From positions 1-33,644 of the forward strand of contig CASQXY010000014.1 of assembly GCA_949432885.1 (NCBI GenBank): a stretch of 33,644 bases of DNA, read 5' to 3'. Positions within the stretch are counted from its first letter, which is position 1. Each line of letters begins with the position of its first letter. Both the position numbers and the translations under genes were made by a program. Below, in pieces: positions 6,972 to 14,180 of the stretch. This DNA comes from an uncultured bacterium. Lineage in GTDB: Bacteria; Bacillota; Clostridia; Christensenellales; CAG-917. Below the pieces are notes generated by a model that saw nothing but the letters and a program-made list of their open reading frames with translations, was not told where the DNA came from and made no database searches.

Positions 6972-7856
6972 TTAAATCCAGACAAGCGAGCCGTCCGGCG
7001 ACAGCGTAGCCCATTTCCCGTCCTTTTTGACCTTTGCCTCGCCTCCCTCGAACGGAGTCGCGGCATCATACTGGCACGCAATCACAAGCTCGTTGTCTTT
7101 GTTTATATATCCGCACTTATCTCCCTTCACAATCATAGCAAAGCCCTCGGAAAAGCTCATTGCCGTATCGTACTCGAAAGGAATGACAACGTTGTTCTCT
7201 TTGTCGATATAACCGCACTTCCCGTCAATCTCGACGGAGGCAAGCCCCTCTTTGAAACAGAAAATCTCGTCATACATAGTGGGAATGACGATTTTAAAAC
7301 CGTCGCTGTATCCCCACTTTCCGCCCTTCATGACCTTGCGCCACTGTTCGACGGGAAGAGGCGCCGTAAGCTTCTCGGGTTTTGGAGCTTTTTGCGTAAC
7401 GGGCTGTTTGCTCTGCGCCGCCTGCGGTTTTTGTTTTAAATCCGTACGCCGGTCGGCAAGACCGAATTTGGACGAGCGCACGGGCTCTTGCGCGTTACGG
7501 CTTATATTCTGCGCCGTCTTCTGCGCGGTGGGTTTAGGCTGCTGCGGAGGCTTCTGCGGTTCCTGCTTAGGCTCCATTCTCAGTTCCATATCCGCCTTTG
7601 CCAATGCGTCCTTAATTTCAAACAGCATTTTCTTGCCTAAGCCCTGCACGCGGTACATATCCTTTTCCGTACGCCTTACGAGGTCCGCCGCAGTGGTTAT
7701 ACGGTTTTTTTCAAGCAACTCGCGGGTAGCTTCGCTGATACCCAAATCCGAAGTGGACTTCCCTAGCTGCTCCGCCGAGTAACGAACTTCTTCCTGCGGA
7801 GCTTGCGGCTTCTGCGCCTTGTTTTTGCTGTGATGATAATATCTCTTATTCGCCAT
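6972..7856 (-). CDS. Alpha-CTD-like helix-hairpin-helix / WG-repeat protein
   Basis: 294 residues, apparently cytoplasmic. After a basic start, residues about 30-92 resemble the C-terminal domain of RNA polymerase alpha. LGISEATRELL is followed by RRTEKDMYRVQGLGKKMLFE, which parallels the alpha-CTD TEEDxxKVxNLGKKSLxE. The alpha-CTD Arg and Asn that contact UP-element DNA (E. coli R265 and N268) do not appear to be kept, while the GLGKK hairpin is. A Gln/Pro/Lys-rich linker (about 95-165) leads to WG (beta-rich) repeats from about 170 to the end, with units such as GKWGY, GKCGYIDK and DKCGYINK. An SD (AGGA) precedes the ATG, and a promoter lies at 7877-7905. Function is unknown; an adaptor joining nucleic acid or polymerase to a ligand is only inference. 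Confidence 0.75.
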   Translation of the reverse strand: MANKRYYHHSKNKAQKPQAPQEEVRYSAEQLGKSTSDLGISEATRELLEKNRITTAADLVRRTEKDMYRVQGLGKKMLFEIKDALAKADMELRMEPKQEPQKPPQQPKPTAQKTAQNISRNAQEPVRSSKFGLADRRTDLKQKPQAAQSKQPVTQKAPKPEKLTAPLPVEQWRKVMKGGKWGYSDGFKIVIPTMYDEIFCFKEGLASVEIDGKCGYIDKENNVVIPFEYDTAMSFSEGFAMIVKGDKCGYINKDNELVIACQYDAATPFEGGEAKVKKDGKWATLSPDGSLVWI

Positions 7857-7876
7857 ATTAATTCCTATTTATAGAT

Positions 7877-7905
7877 ATTCTATCATAAATGTATTATCAA
7901 TTCAA
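7877..7905 (-). promoter_or_regulatory. Promoter of the WG-repeat gene
   Basis: On the minus strand TTGAAT (7905-7900), a 17-bp spacer and TAGAAT (7882-7877). The leader is about 15-20 bases and includes AGGA. It is back-to-back with the promoter at 7924-7952. Confidence 0.7.
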
Positions 7906-7923
7906 GCAATAAACCTATCAAAG

Positions 7924-7952
7924 TTGACTTTTTGAAATAGGTTGTCTATACT
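7924..7952 (+). promoter_or_regulatory. Near-consensus promoter giving a leaderless message
   Basis: TTGACT (7924-7929), a 17-bp spacer and TATACT (7947-7952), then six bases and the ATG at 7959. The -10 falls exactly at -12 to -7 if +1 is the A of ATG. No Shine-Dalgarno sequence is present. Confidence 0.75.
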
Positions 7953-7958
7953 GTAAAC

Positions 7959-10394
7959 ATGAGCACCGCACATAAGAAACGCAGACAGATATACATAAGC
8001 GCCGTCATTGTCATATTGCTGGGGATAAGCATGCTTACGGCGTTTTCGTACACTCCTTGGGCGGCTTTTGCGGCGGAGGTCGGAGACACTTTTTCGGTTA
8101 TGTTTCCGACGGCTCAGTATTTTCAATCCGTCGACCCCACACTTATATCGGCAAACGACAAATATCTGCTTGTATACGACAAAACCGTGTCCGCGCTGTT
8201 TGTGCAAGGTCCAAAAAACACCTCGTATAGCCTCGATTTTAAAAACGTAGACGACATATTCGCAGTCGGCGACACGGCGTTCATAAACGCGGACGGCGGC
8301 TACTATTCCATAGACTTGAAAGACAGCTCGGCAAACGCGGTGCAAAGAGAGCTTCCAACTCCCGAGCACATCTCCTTTTTCAGCAGCGACGGCACCTATT
8401 TATATGCCAAATCCGTCGCGGGTTACGTTTCCGTTTACGACGAGAATCTTCAAATAGCCTCTCTCGGGATAGACAACGTCCTCAATGCGGATTTGCTCGC
8501 GGGCTTCCCCGTGCTTGCGGGAAGAGACGGCAGAATGTATGTGTTTTCCACCGTGTTCGGAAATCCGTTTCTTGTGGTATACGACCCGTCCACAGGAGAG
8601 GAAAGCAAAGGCATACAGATGAAATGCTATGTGACCGAAGCGTACATAGGCGACATTATCTACGCGCAGATAAGCACGGTAAGCGGCGGCGAGGGCGAAC
8701 CAAACATTATAGGCATAGACAAGGACACGGGCGAGGAGCTGTTCAAATCCGACGTAACTCCCGACAGCTTTTACGCCTTTGAAGACAAGCTGTTTGCAAT
8801 CGAGGGCAACCGCATAGTCATGTACACTCTGAACGAGGACAGAAGCGGACTGACGATGTTTTCAACTATAAGCATGGCAGGCAGCGACGATTCGCATCTA
8901 AACGCGCCGACGGACGCGGTCAAATACAAAAATTCCATTGCGGTTGCAGACGGCGGCAACAATCGGATAAGCCTCATAAGCGGTATATCCAACATGAACG
9001 TAATTGCCCTTCCGTCAAGCCCCTTGCGAGTAAGCTCGGACGGAAACAGCCTGTACGCGCTGTGCGCGGACGGCAAAATATACAGGATTACGGACGGCGA
9101 AATCGAAAAAACGTACGACGCGGAAGGCGCGGTCGATATAGTTTACCTCGACAAGCTGTACATCCTCAAAGCCGACGGTCTGTACACCTCTCTCGGCGGC
9201 GGAATATATAAGCTCAACGATGTGGCGGACGGCAAACGCGTCGCCTGCGCCGAAAACGGCGAAAATCTGTACGTGCTCAAAGACGGCGGCGTATGCGTAT
9301 TGGGCAAGGACGGCGAAATGATAACGGAACTCTCCGCTAATCTCGAAAACGCAGAGGATATTGCAGTAGACTATGCCGGGGAAATATACGCCCTGTACAA
9401 CGGCAAAATTCAGCGCTACAAAAACAAAATACTTTCATTAGAAATGACGGCGGAAGTTCCCCTCAGCTCGTCGTTCATACGCGCGACGGCAAACTCCGCG
9501 CACCTTGACGGCGACTCGCTTTACTTCACGGCGGAAGAATGCTTTATCGGCAAACTGAATCCCGACGTTATGCAATTTGCAACCGCGGACAGCTACGGCG
9601 TTCTGCCGTATGCGCCGAGCGGAGCCGAGAGCTACTATTTCGCAAAGCCCAAGGATGGCGTAAAGACGGTTGTCCTGCCTTCTGACGGACGCACCGACGG
9701 TATGAGGATTGCAGACAACGACACCGTTCTCGTTCTCAGCGCCGATACGGGTTTGGGCGATGAATTCGCCTACGCTCTGCTCGACGGAAAAATTTCAATA
9801 ATAGCAAAAAGCGACTATGACGAGGTGCTAACGGACCATTTAACCGACGATTACGTTACAACATGCGATACCGTTATATACGCTTTGCCAGATATAGAAA
9901 CGGGCAGTATCGAACTCGACGAGGGCACTCGCTTCTCGCTTATATCAGATTGCGCCGACTATGAAGACGGCAAGTGGTTACGCGCAACGGTAGGCGGAAA
10001 GGTTTATTTCGTAAAAGCCTCCGACTGCGCCGAGTATACATATGTCAAACCCGAAGCGGAACGGATATACGGCAAAGCCAAAGCCTCGAGAGTGGGCGGA
10101 CTTGTGAACGTATACTCCGACTCAAACGCCGATTCAGGCACGGTTGCGCAGATTGTAGACGGCACCAAGGTGGAAATTCTCGATGAAAGCGCAGACTACT
10201 ATCTCGTGCGTTACGGTGATGTGATAGGCTTTATGCTCAAAGACGAAGTTCAGCTGCACGGCTTGACATCGGTGCAAATTATAGCGGTCGTGCTTGCGGT
10301 ATTTGTGACTCTAACCGCGATATGCATATTCGTAGTGATAGAAACCACAAAGAAAAAATCCGCCGAAAAAGATAAAAATTCAAAATCCAAATAG
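7959..10394 (+). CDS. Membrane-anchored beta-propeller/SH3-like surface protein
   Basis: 811 residues, not matched to a named family. A basic N-terminus and hydrophobic segment (about 10-38, ending near AFAAE) form a signal peptide or anchor. Residues about 45-640 are strand-rich repeats of the type 'YVLKDGGVCVLGKDGE', 'IAVADGGNNRISLI' and 'LYALCADGKIYRI', like NHL or PQQ beta-propeller blades, possibly two propellers. Two SH3-like modules follow (about 645-690 and 705-765, with VNVYSDSNADSGTVAQIVDG typical of bacterial SH3). A membrane helix (about 770-795) and a short Lys-rich tail end the protein. It should be displayed outside the cell. The topology copies that of the protease at 4934-6808, and both promoters are leaderless. 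The terminator is at 10507-10534. Confidence 0.75.
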   Translation: MSTAHKKRRQIYISAVIVILLGISMLTAFSYTPWAAFAAEVGDTFSVMFPTAQYFQSVDPTLISANDKYLLVYDKTVSALFVQGPKNTSYSLDFKNVDDIFAVGDTAFINADGGYYSIDLKDSSANAVQRELPTPEHISFFSSDGTYLYAKSVAGYVSVYDENLQIASLGIDNVLNADLLAGFPVLAGRDGRMYVFSTVFGNPFLVVYDPSTGEESKGIQMKCYVTEAYIGDIIYAQISTVSGGEGEPNIIGIDKDTGEELFKSDVTPDSFYAFEDKLFAIEGNRIVMYTLNEDRSGLTMFSTISMAGSDDSHLNAPTDAVKYKNSIAVADGGNNRISLISGISNMNVIALPSSPLRVSSDGNSLYALCADGKIYRITDGEIEKTYDAEGAVDIVYLDKLYILKADGLYTSLGGGIYKLNDVADGKRVACAENGENLYVLKDGGVCVLGKDGEMITELSANLENAEDIAVDYAGEIYALYNGKIQRYKNKILSLEMTAEVPLSSSFIRATANSAHLDGDSLYFTAEECFIGKLNPDVMQFATADSYGVLPYAPSGAESYYFAKPKDGVKTVVLPSDGRTDGMRIADNDTVLVLSADTGLGDEFAYALLDGKISIIAKSDYDEVLTDHLTDDYVTTCDTVIYALPDIETGSIELDEGTRFSLISDCADYEDGKWLRATVGGKVYFVKASDCAEYTYVKPEAERIYGKAKASRVGGLVNVYSDSNADSGTVAQIVDGTKVEILDESADYYLVRYGDVIGFMLKDEVQLHGLTSVQIIAVVLAVFVTLTAICIFVVIETTKKKSAEKDKNSKSK

Positions 10395-10506
10395 CGCATG
10401 CGGACAAATCGCAAACCGCGCTTTAGCGGCAGTCAATGCGACCGCCGACCGCAATCCGAAATACGGGAAGCGGCAATCGGCGGCAGTCAAAAGAAACGTA
10501 CAAAAC

Positions 10507-10534
10507 AAAAGCGAGAGGGTTGCCTCTCGCTTTT
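10507..10534. terminator. Shared bidirectional terminator
   Basis: Perfect 12-bp stem AAAAGCGAGAGG (10507-10518) with CCTCTCGCTTTT (10523-10534) and loop GTTG. It has A and T runs on both sides and sits between two convergent genes. Confidence 0.88.
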
Positions 10535-10558
10535 AATATCCTCGCTTGGCGATAAGCG

Positions 10559-11131
10559 TCAGTCCTGCGGGAGCTTCCTTATCCCCTGCCAACAGAGGTT
10601 GTACTGGTCAATATACTTTTCAAGAACGGCGATAGCCTCGTCCGCGGTTTTAACGCCGAACACCTTATCCTCCTCGATGTTCTCGTATCTGATACGGTGG
10701 TCCATACGCTGACCCGCGATTTTACTGCTCCAACCGTCGCCGTCCTCGTATGCTATCATAAGTCGTTTGAGCGACCAAGCGGAAGCGATTTCAGACAGCG
10801 TACCCGCGCCGCCGCCCACAGCGATAACCGCGTCGGAATTAGCCACAATGACGTTGCGGTATATATCCAGCCCCGTGGCTATGACAATATCCGCAAAGCC
10901 GTTTGACTGCGTTCTGTCATACAGCGGCAAAATAGCGACGGTATCGCCCTCCTGATAAAACTGAGACGCCCTTGCGCCCTCGAACACAGCCTGCATAACG
11001 CCGCCCATGCCGCCTGAAACCACTCTGTACCCGTTGTCGACAAGCGCCTTTCCCATTTCGTATGCGAATTTGAAATTCTTGCTGTCGCGCGCTATAACGG
11101 TATCCCCGATTATCGAAACCAATTTTTTCAT
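10559..11131 (-). CDS. LOG-family Rossmann nucleotide-binding protein
   Basis: 190 residues from the chosen ATG. It belongs to the lysine-decarboxylase-like/LOG superfamily, probably the bacterial subgroup known as TIGR00725. Members often hydrolyse nucleoside 5'-monophosphates to base and ribose 5-phosphate; the substrate here is unknown. It shows VSGGMGGVMQAVFEGA (phosphate-binding, near 48-63) and AVGGGAGTLSEIASAW (near 105-120, equivalent to PGGxGTxxE). The ORF can be extended 29 codons upstream, but GAGGTG sits six to seven bases before the internal ATG, and the family starts with a strand like KKLVSIIGD. A promoter with TTGCGA and TATAAT 16 bp apart precedes it. It is convergent with the gene at 7959. 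Confidence 0.82.
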   Translation of the reverse strand: MKKLVSIIGDTVIARDSKNFKFAYEMGKALVDNGYRVVSGGMGGVMQAVFEGARASQFYQEGDTVAILPLYDRTQSNGFADIVIATGLDIYRNVIVANSDAVIAVGGGAGTLSEIASAWSLKRLMIAYEDGDGWSSKIAGQRMDHRIRYENIEEDKVFGVKTADEAIAVLEKYIDQYNLCWQGIRKLPQD

Positions 11132-11297
11132 AAACACCTCAAAATAATGCTTATTTATTATATGCATATTATCACAACTCGCAATCATAATCAATAAATT
11201 ATGCTTTGAGGACTGCAAATTGCGGATACAAACGGAAAATTTTCACGGTTATAACGCCGCGCAAAACGCCTAAAACGCCCGGATTTAGAGGGAACGC

Positions 11298-11328
11298 TTG
11301 ACAGAATCTTTTGTGCGGAGCTTATAAT
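11298..11328 (+). promoter_or_regulatory. Candidate promoter of the aminotransferase gene
   Basis: A perfect TTGACA (11298-11303) and a perfect TATAAT (11323-11328) are 19 bp apart, slightly longer than ideal. A leader of about 65 bases ends with GAGGAG before the ATG. Confidence 0.55.
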
Positions 11329-11399
11329 AAAATCCGAACCTTTCAAATATAATTTGTAAAAATGCGATTATAAAATTTATTGCGTATAAAGAGGAGATT

Positions 11400-12590
11400 A
11401 TGATAGACTACAACGCACTGCTCAACCCTGCCGCGCTTGCGATTCCGTCGTCGGGCATACGCAAGTTTTTCGGCATAGCCGCTGGAAGAAAAGGCTGTAT
11501 ATCTCTCGGCGTAGGCGAACCCGATTTTTCCACTCCTACGATATTCAGTCAGGCCGGCATAAACAGCATAAACGCAGGCAAAACGCACTACACCGCAAAC
11601 GCGGGTCTGTTGGAGCTGAGGCAGACCATATCCAGATACACCGAGCATTTCATCGGCGTAAATTATGACGCGGAGGACGAAATCATCATAACCGTCGGAG
11701 CCTCCGAGGGTCTGGACGCGGCGTTCCGCGCGGTCTGCGCGCAGGGCGACGAGATACTCATTCCCGAACCCTGTTTCGTATGCTACGCCCCTCTCGTAAC
11801 TCTGTGCGGCGCGACTCCCGTTCCAATAGAATGCACGGCGGACAACGATTTCAAGCTGACCGCAAAGCAGATACAAAACAAAATAACGGACAAGACCAAA
11901 GGACTTCTTCTCGCCTATCCCAACAACCCGACGGGAGCCGTCATGGACGAAGAGGATTTAAGGAGCATCGCGCCTGTCATAATCAGAAACAACCTTTTGG
12001 TTTTCAGCGACGAAATTTACGGCGAACTGGTATACGACGGTGCGAAATTTACCTCTATTGCCTCGCTTGACGGTATGCGCGACCGCACGATAGTTATAAG
12101 CGGATTTTCAAAATACTTTGCAATGACCGGCTGGCGTCTAGGCTATGTCTGCGCGCCGCGAGAGATAATTGCCGTCATACACAAGATACACCAATACGCC
12201 GTGATGTGCGCGCCCACCGTCGCGCAGTACACCGCGCTCGAAGCTCTCACAACCTCCTTTGCAAACGGTTTCAAGGAAGTGCACGAAATGCTTGACGTAT
12301 ACGACGAGCGGCGCAAATACGTGCTTAAACGCCTCGACAAAATCGGCTTCGACTGCTTTGTGCCTAAGGGCGCGTTTTACGTGTTCCCGTCCGTGAAGTC
12401 CACGGGAATGGACGGCGAGCAGTTTGCATACGCCCTGCTAGATTCCAAAAACGTAGCGGTAGTCCCCGGCAACGCGTTCGGCAGGAGCGGAAAGGACTTT
12501 ATCCGCATAAGCTATGCTTACTCGTTGGACGTAATTGAGCGCGCTTTCGATTTGATAGAAGAGTTTGTAAACGAAATAAAAAGTAAATAA
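11400..12590 (+). CDS. PLP-dependent class I/II aminotransferase
   Basis: 396 residues, full length for a fold-type I aminotransferase of the aspartate/aromatic/PatA group. It transfers an amino group between an amino acid and a 2-oxoacid in the cytoplasm. Recognisable elements are SLGVGEPDFSTP near 35-46, YPNNPTG (173-179, cofactor and substrate Asn), SDEIY (203-207, Asp to the pyridine N and Tyr to O3'), SGFSKYFAMTGWRLGY with Schiff-base Lys238, and FIRISYA near the C-terminus with the carboxylate-binding Arg. The ribosome binding site AGAGGAG precedes the ATG. It is a single-gene unit with a hairpin after the stop (12614-12628). The exact substrate cannot be told from motifs. Confidence 0.9.
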   Translation: MIDYNALLNPAALAIPSSGIRKFFGIAAGRKGCISLGVGEPDFSTPTIFSQAGINSINAGKTHYTANAGLLELRQTISRYTEHFIGVNYDAEDEIIITVGASEGLDAAFRAVCAQGDEILIPEPCFVCYAPLVTLCGATPVPIECTADNDFKLTAKQIQNKITDKTKGLLLAYPNNPTGAVMDEEDLRSIAPVIIRNNLLVFSDEIYGELVYDGAKFTSIASLDGMRDRTIVISGFSKYFAMTGWRLGYVCAPREIIAVIHKIHQYAVMCAPTVAQYTALEALTTSFANGFKEVHEMLDVYDERRKYVLKRLDKIGFDCFVPKGAFYVFPSVKSTGMDGEQFAYALLDSKNVAVVPGNAFGRSGKDFIRISYAYSLDVIERAFDLIEEFVNEIKSK

Positions 12591-12609
12591 TAATAACTTT
12601 AAATATGAA

Positions 12610-12636
12610 AAATGCGCTTATTAAGCGCCTTTTATG
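12610..12636 (+). terminator. Terminator after the aminotransferase gene
   Basis: Stem GCGCTTA (12614-12620) with TAAGCGC (12622-12628), flanked by A-rich and CTTTTA sequence. It lies between convergent genes, so it may serve both. Confidence 0.6.
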
Positions 12637-12653
12637 TCATTTTGGATAATGTT

Positions 12654-12878
12654 TCATCTAATTTTGTTCTCTGTAATACCCAATATTTCATTGGCATCGA
12701 TTTTGATACATTTGCATATATCTGCAAATGTATCGAGCGCGGGCATTGCCCTGCCCGATTTGTACTGCGACATAGCGGAAGGAGAAATCCCTACCTGTTT
12801 GCAAATTTCAATCTTACTCATTCCACTATGTTCAACCTCGTATATAAGTCTTTGTCTTATATCTTCCAAATTTGTCAT
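12654..12878 (-). CDS. XRE/Cro-C1-type small transcriptional regulator
   Basis: 74 residues and essentially one helix-turn-helix domain. The HTH is SKIEICKQVGISPSAMSQYK, followed by SGRAMPALDTFADICKCI, the usual Cro/C1 helices 4 and 5. The in-frame GTG two codons earlier lies inside the ribosome binding site GAGGTG, so the ATG is taken as the start. It has no ligand or dimer domain beyond the HTH. It is divergent from a 72-aa gene, and the 106-bp gap holds three matched palindromes. Such a layout usually means the regulator represses both promoters. It lies convergent to the aminotransferase gene. Confidence 0.85.
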   Translation of the reverse strand: MTNLEDIRQRLIYEVEHSGMSKIEICKQVGISPSAMSQYKSGRAMPALDTFADICKCIKIDANEILGITENKIR

Positions 12879-12901
12879 AATCACCTCGCGTATATATAAT
12901 A

Positions 12902-12971
12902 TTAAGCATTGTTAAAAAATACTTGACTTTTAAGCAATGCTAAAATATAATTTTAATTAAGCAATACTTAA
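12902..12971. promoter_or_regulatory. Divergent control region with three palindromic operators
   Basis: Three related sites are present: TTAAGCATTGTTAA (12902-12915), TTAAGCAATGCTAA (12930-12943) and TTAAGCAATACTTAA (12957-12971). Their starts are 28 and 27 bp apart. The + promoter is TTGACT (12923-12928) and a perfect TATAAT (12946-12951) with a 17-bp spacer. The middle site fills that spacer and the third covers +1. The first site lies in the upstream part of the XRE gene promoter. The XRE protein is the obvious candidate ligand, by inference. Confidence 0.75.
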
Positions 12972-12984
12972 AAGGAAATATACT

Positions 12985-13203
12985 ATGACAACTAAAATAA
13001 CTAAGATAGACTTAGGTTGGTTTCGCGCTTCTTTATATCTGGACGATATGGCGCGAATAAAAAAGATTTTCAAGGATAAAGAGTTTGCGGAAAAATTTCA
13101 AGCTCTTTATGACCTGGTCGAGGACAGAACCAAGCTGCAACATAAAGGGGATATTTCCGACTTTTACGTCGTCTTCGAGCAATCCGTATCCGACGAAAAT
13201 TGA
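12985..13203 (+). CDS. Small hypothetical protein controlled with the XRE gene
   Basis: 72 residues, family not recognised. It is charged and mostly helical in appearance, with no signal peptide, membrane segment or Cys motif. The middle reads ARIKKIFKDKEFAEKFQALY, and the C-terminus is acidic. It has a good ribosome binding site (AAAGGA, about nine bases before ATG), a strong promoter overlapped by two operators, and a hairpin right after the stop. Being divergent from a bare HTH repressor with a shared operator array resembles toxin-antitoxin or phage-immunity switches, but nothing in the protein itself shows a toxin. A function is not assigned. Confidence 0.7.
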   Translation: MTTKITKIDLGWFRASLYLDDMARIKKIFKDKEFAEKFQALYDLVEDRTKLQHKGDISDFYVVFEQSVSDEN

Positions 13204-13205
13204 AA

Positions 13206-13226
13206 GGCAACCGATAATCGGTTGCC
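13206..13226. terminator. Hairpin between convergent genes
   Basis: Perfect 10-bp arms GGCAACCGAT and ATCGGTTGCC. T-rich sequence follows at a short distance on both strands. It probably serves the 72-aa gene and folD. Confidence 0.6.
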
Positions 13227-13242
13227 CTGCATTTTATAAATT

Positions 13243-14100
13243 TCAAATTATGCCGTTTTGGCTCTTATACGCTTGCACGGTATTTGCAAGCAGCATTGTG
13301 ACTGTCATAGGTCCCACCCCGCCGGGAACGGGTGTGATATATGCGCATTTGTCCGCAACGTCCGCAAAGTCCACGTCGCCGCAGAGCTTCCCGTTTTCGT
13401 CTCTGTCCATGCCGACGTCTATGACCGTAGCGCCCTCTCCCACCATATCCGCTTTGAGGAATTTAGCCTTGCCTATCGCCACAACGACTATATCCGCACC
13501 GCGCGTTATGTCGGCTAGATTTCTCGTGCGCGAGTGACACAATGTCACCGTACAGTTTCTGTCAAGAAGCAGCTGCGCCATAGGCTTGCCCACGAGGTTG
13601 GAACGCCCTATTACGACGGCGTTTTTGCCTTCCAAGGGTATGTCATAATAGTCAAGCAACTTCATAACACCGTATGGAGTACACGCGACAAGGCTGTCGC
13701 GCCCCGTCCAAAGCAATCCCTTTTGCGAGGCGGTGCATCCGTCCACGTCCTTGTCCGGAGATATCAAATCGATGAGCTTGTTTTCGTCGAGGTGCTTGGG
13801 AATTGGAAGCTGTAATATCATTCCCGACACGCCGCCGTCCTCGTTCAGCCGCTTAATCGCAGCCGCCACGTCCTCGAAAGCACTGTCCTCGGGAAGTTTG
13901 CAAAGATAGGATTTTATTCCCACTTCCTCGCACGCCTTTATCTTGTTTCGCACGTACACCTGCGACGCGGGGTTGTCTCCCACGAATATTACCGCAAGCC
14001 CGATATCGTTTTTCAAGCCTTTCGCGCGCAGAGCGGCGACCTCGTTTGCAATCTCTTCGCGCGTTGCCGCGGCAACCGCTTTTCCGTCTATGATTCTCAT
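13243..14100 (-). CDS. folD: Methylenetetrahydrofolate dehydrogenase/cyclohydrolase
   Basis: 285 residues, the usual FolD length. It interconverts 5,10-methylene-, 5,10-methenyl- and 10-formyl-THF. Motifs are VGDNPASQVYVRNKIKACEE (with the catalytic region Tyr and Lys), LQLPIPKHLDE, DKDVDGC, VIGRSNLVGKPMAQLL (dinucleotide binding) and the final PVPGGVGPMTVTMLL. The in-frame GTG two codons upstream is part of the GAGGTGG ribosome binding site, so the ATG is preferred. It lies directly after the purL terminator in the same direction. It belongs functionally with fhs and the formate channel, feeding 10-formyl-THF to PurN and the AICAR transformylase. Confidence 0.96.
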   Translation of the reverse strand: MRIIDGKAVAAATREEIANEVAALRAKGLKNDIGLAVIFVGDNPASQVYVRNKIKACEEVGIKSYLCKLPEDSAFEDVAAAIKRLNEDGGVSGMILQLPIPKHLDENKLIDLISPDKDVDGCTASQKGLLWTGRDSLVACTPYGVMKLLDYYDIPLEGKNAVVIGRSNLVGKPMAQLLLDRNCTVTLCHSRTRNLADITRGADIVVVAIGKAKFLKADMVGEGATVIDVGMDRDENGKLCGDVDFADVADKCAYITPVPGGVGPMTVTMLLANTVQAYKSQNGII

Positions 14101-14149
14101 ATCCACCTCGGAATATTTCTTATATATATATCTTAATTCCTCTTATATG

Positions 14150-14177
14150 AAAACGCAACGCTTTCGCGCCGCGTTTT
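14150..14177 (-). terminator. Terminator after purL
   Basis: On the minus strand the stem AAAACGC/GCGTTTT continues inward as CGC-GAAA-GCG, a GNRA loop, and the transcript ends in TTTTC. It marks the probable end of the main purine unit before folD. Confidence 0.6.
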
Positions 14178-14180
14178 TTC

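Noticed and set aside
10398..10712. 104-aa + strand open frame after the propeller gene
   Set aside because: It runs through the bidirectional terminator at 10507-10534 and into the antisense of the LOG-family gene.
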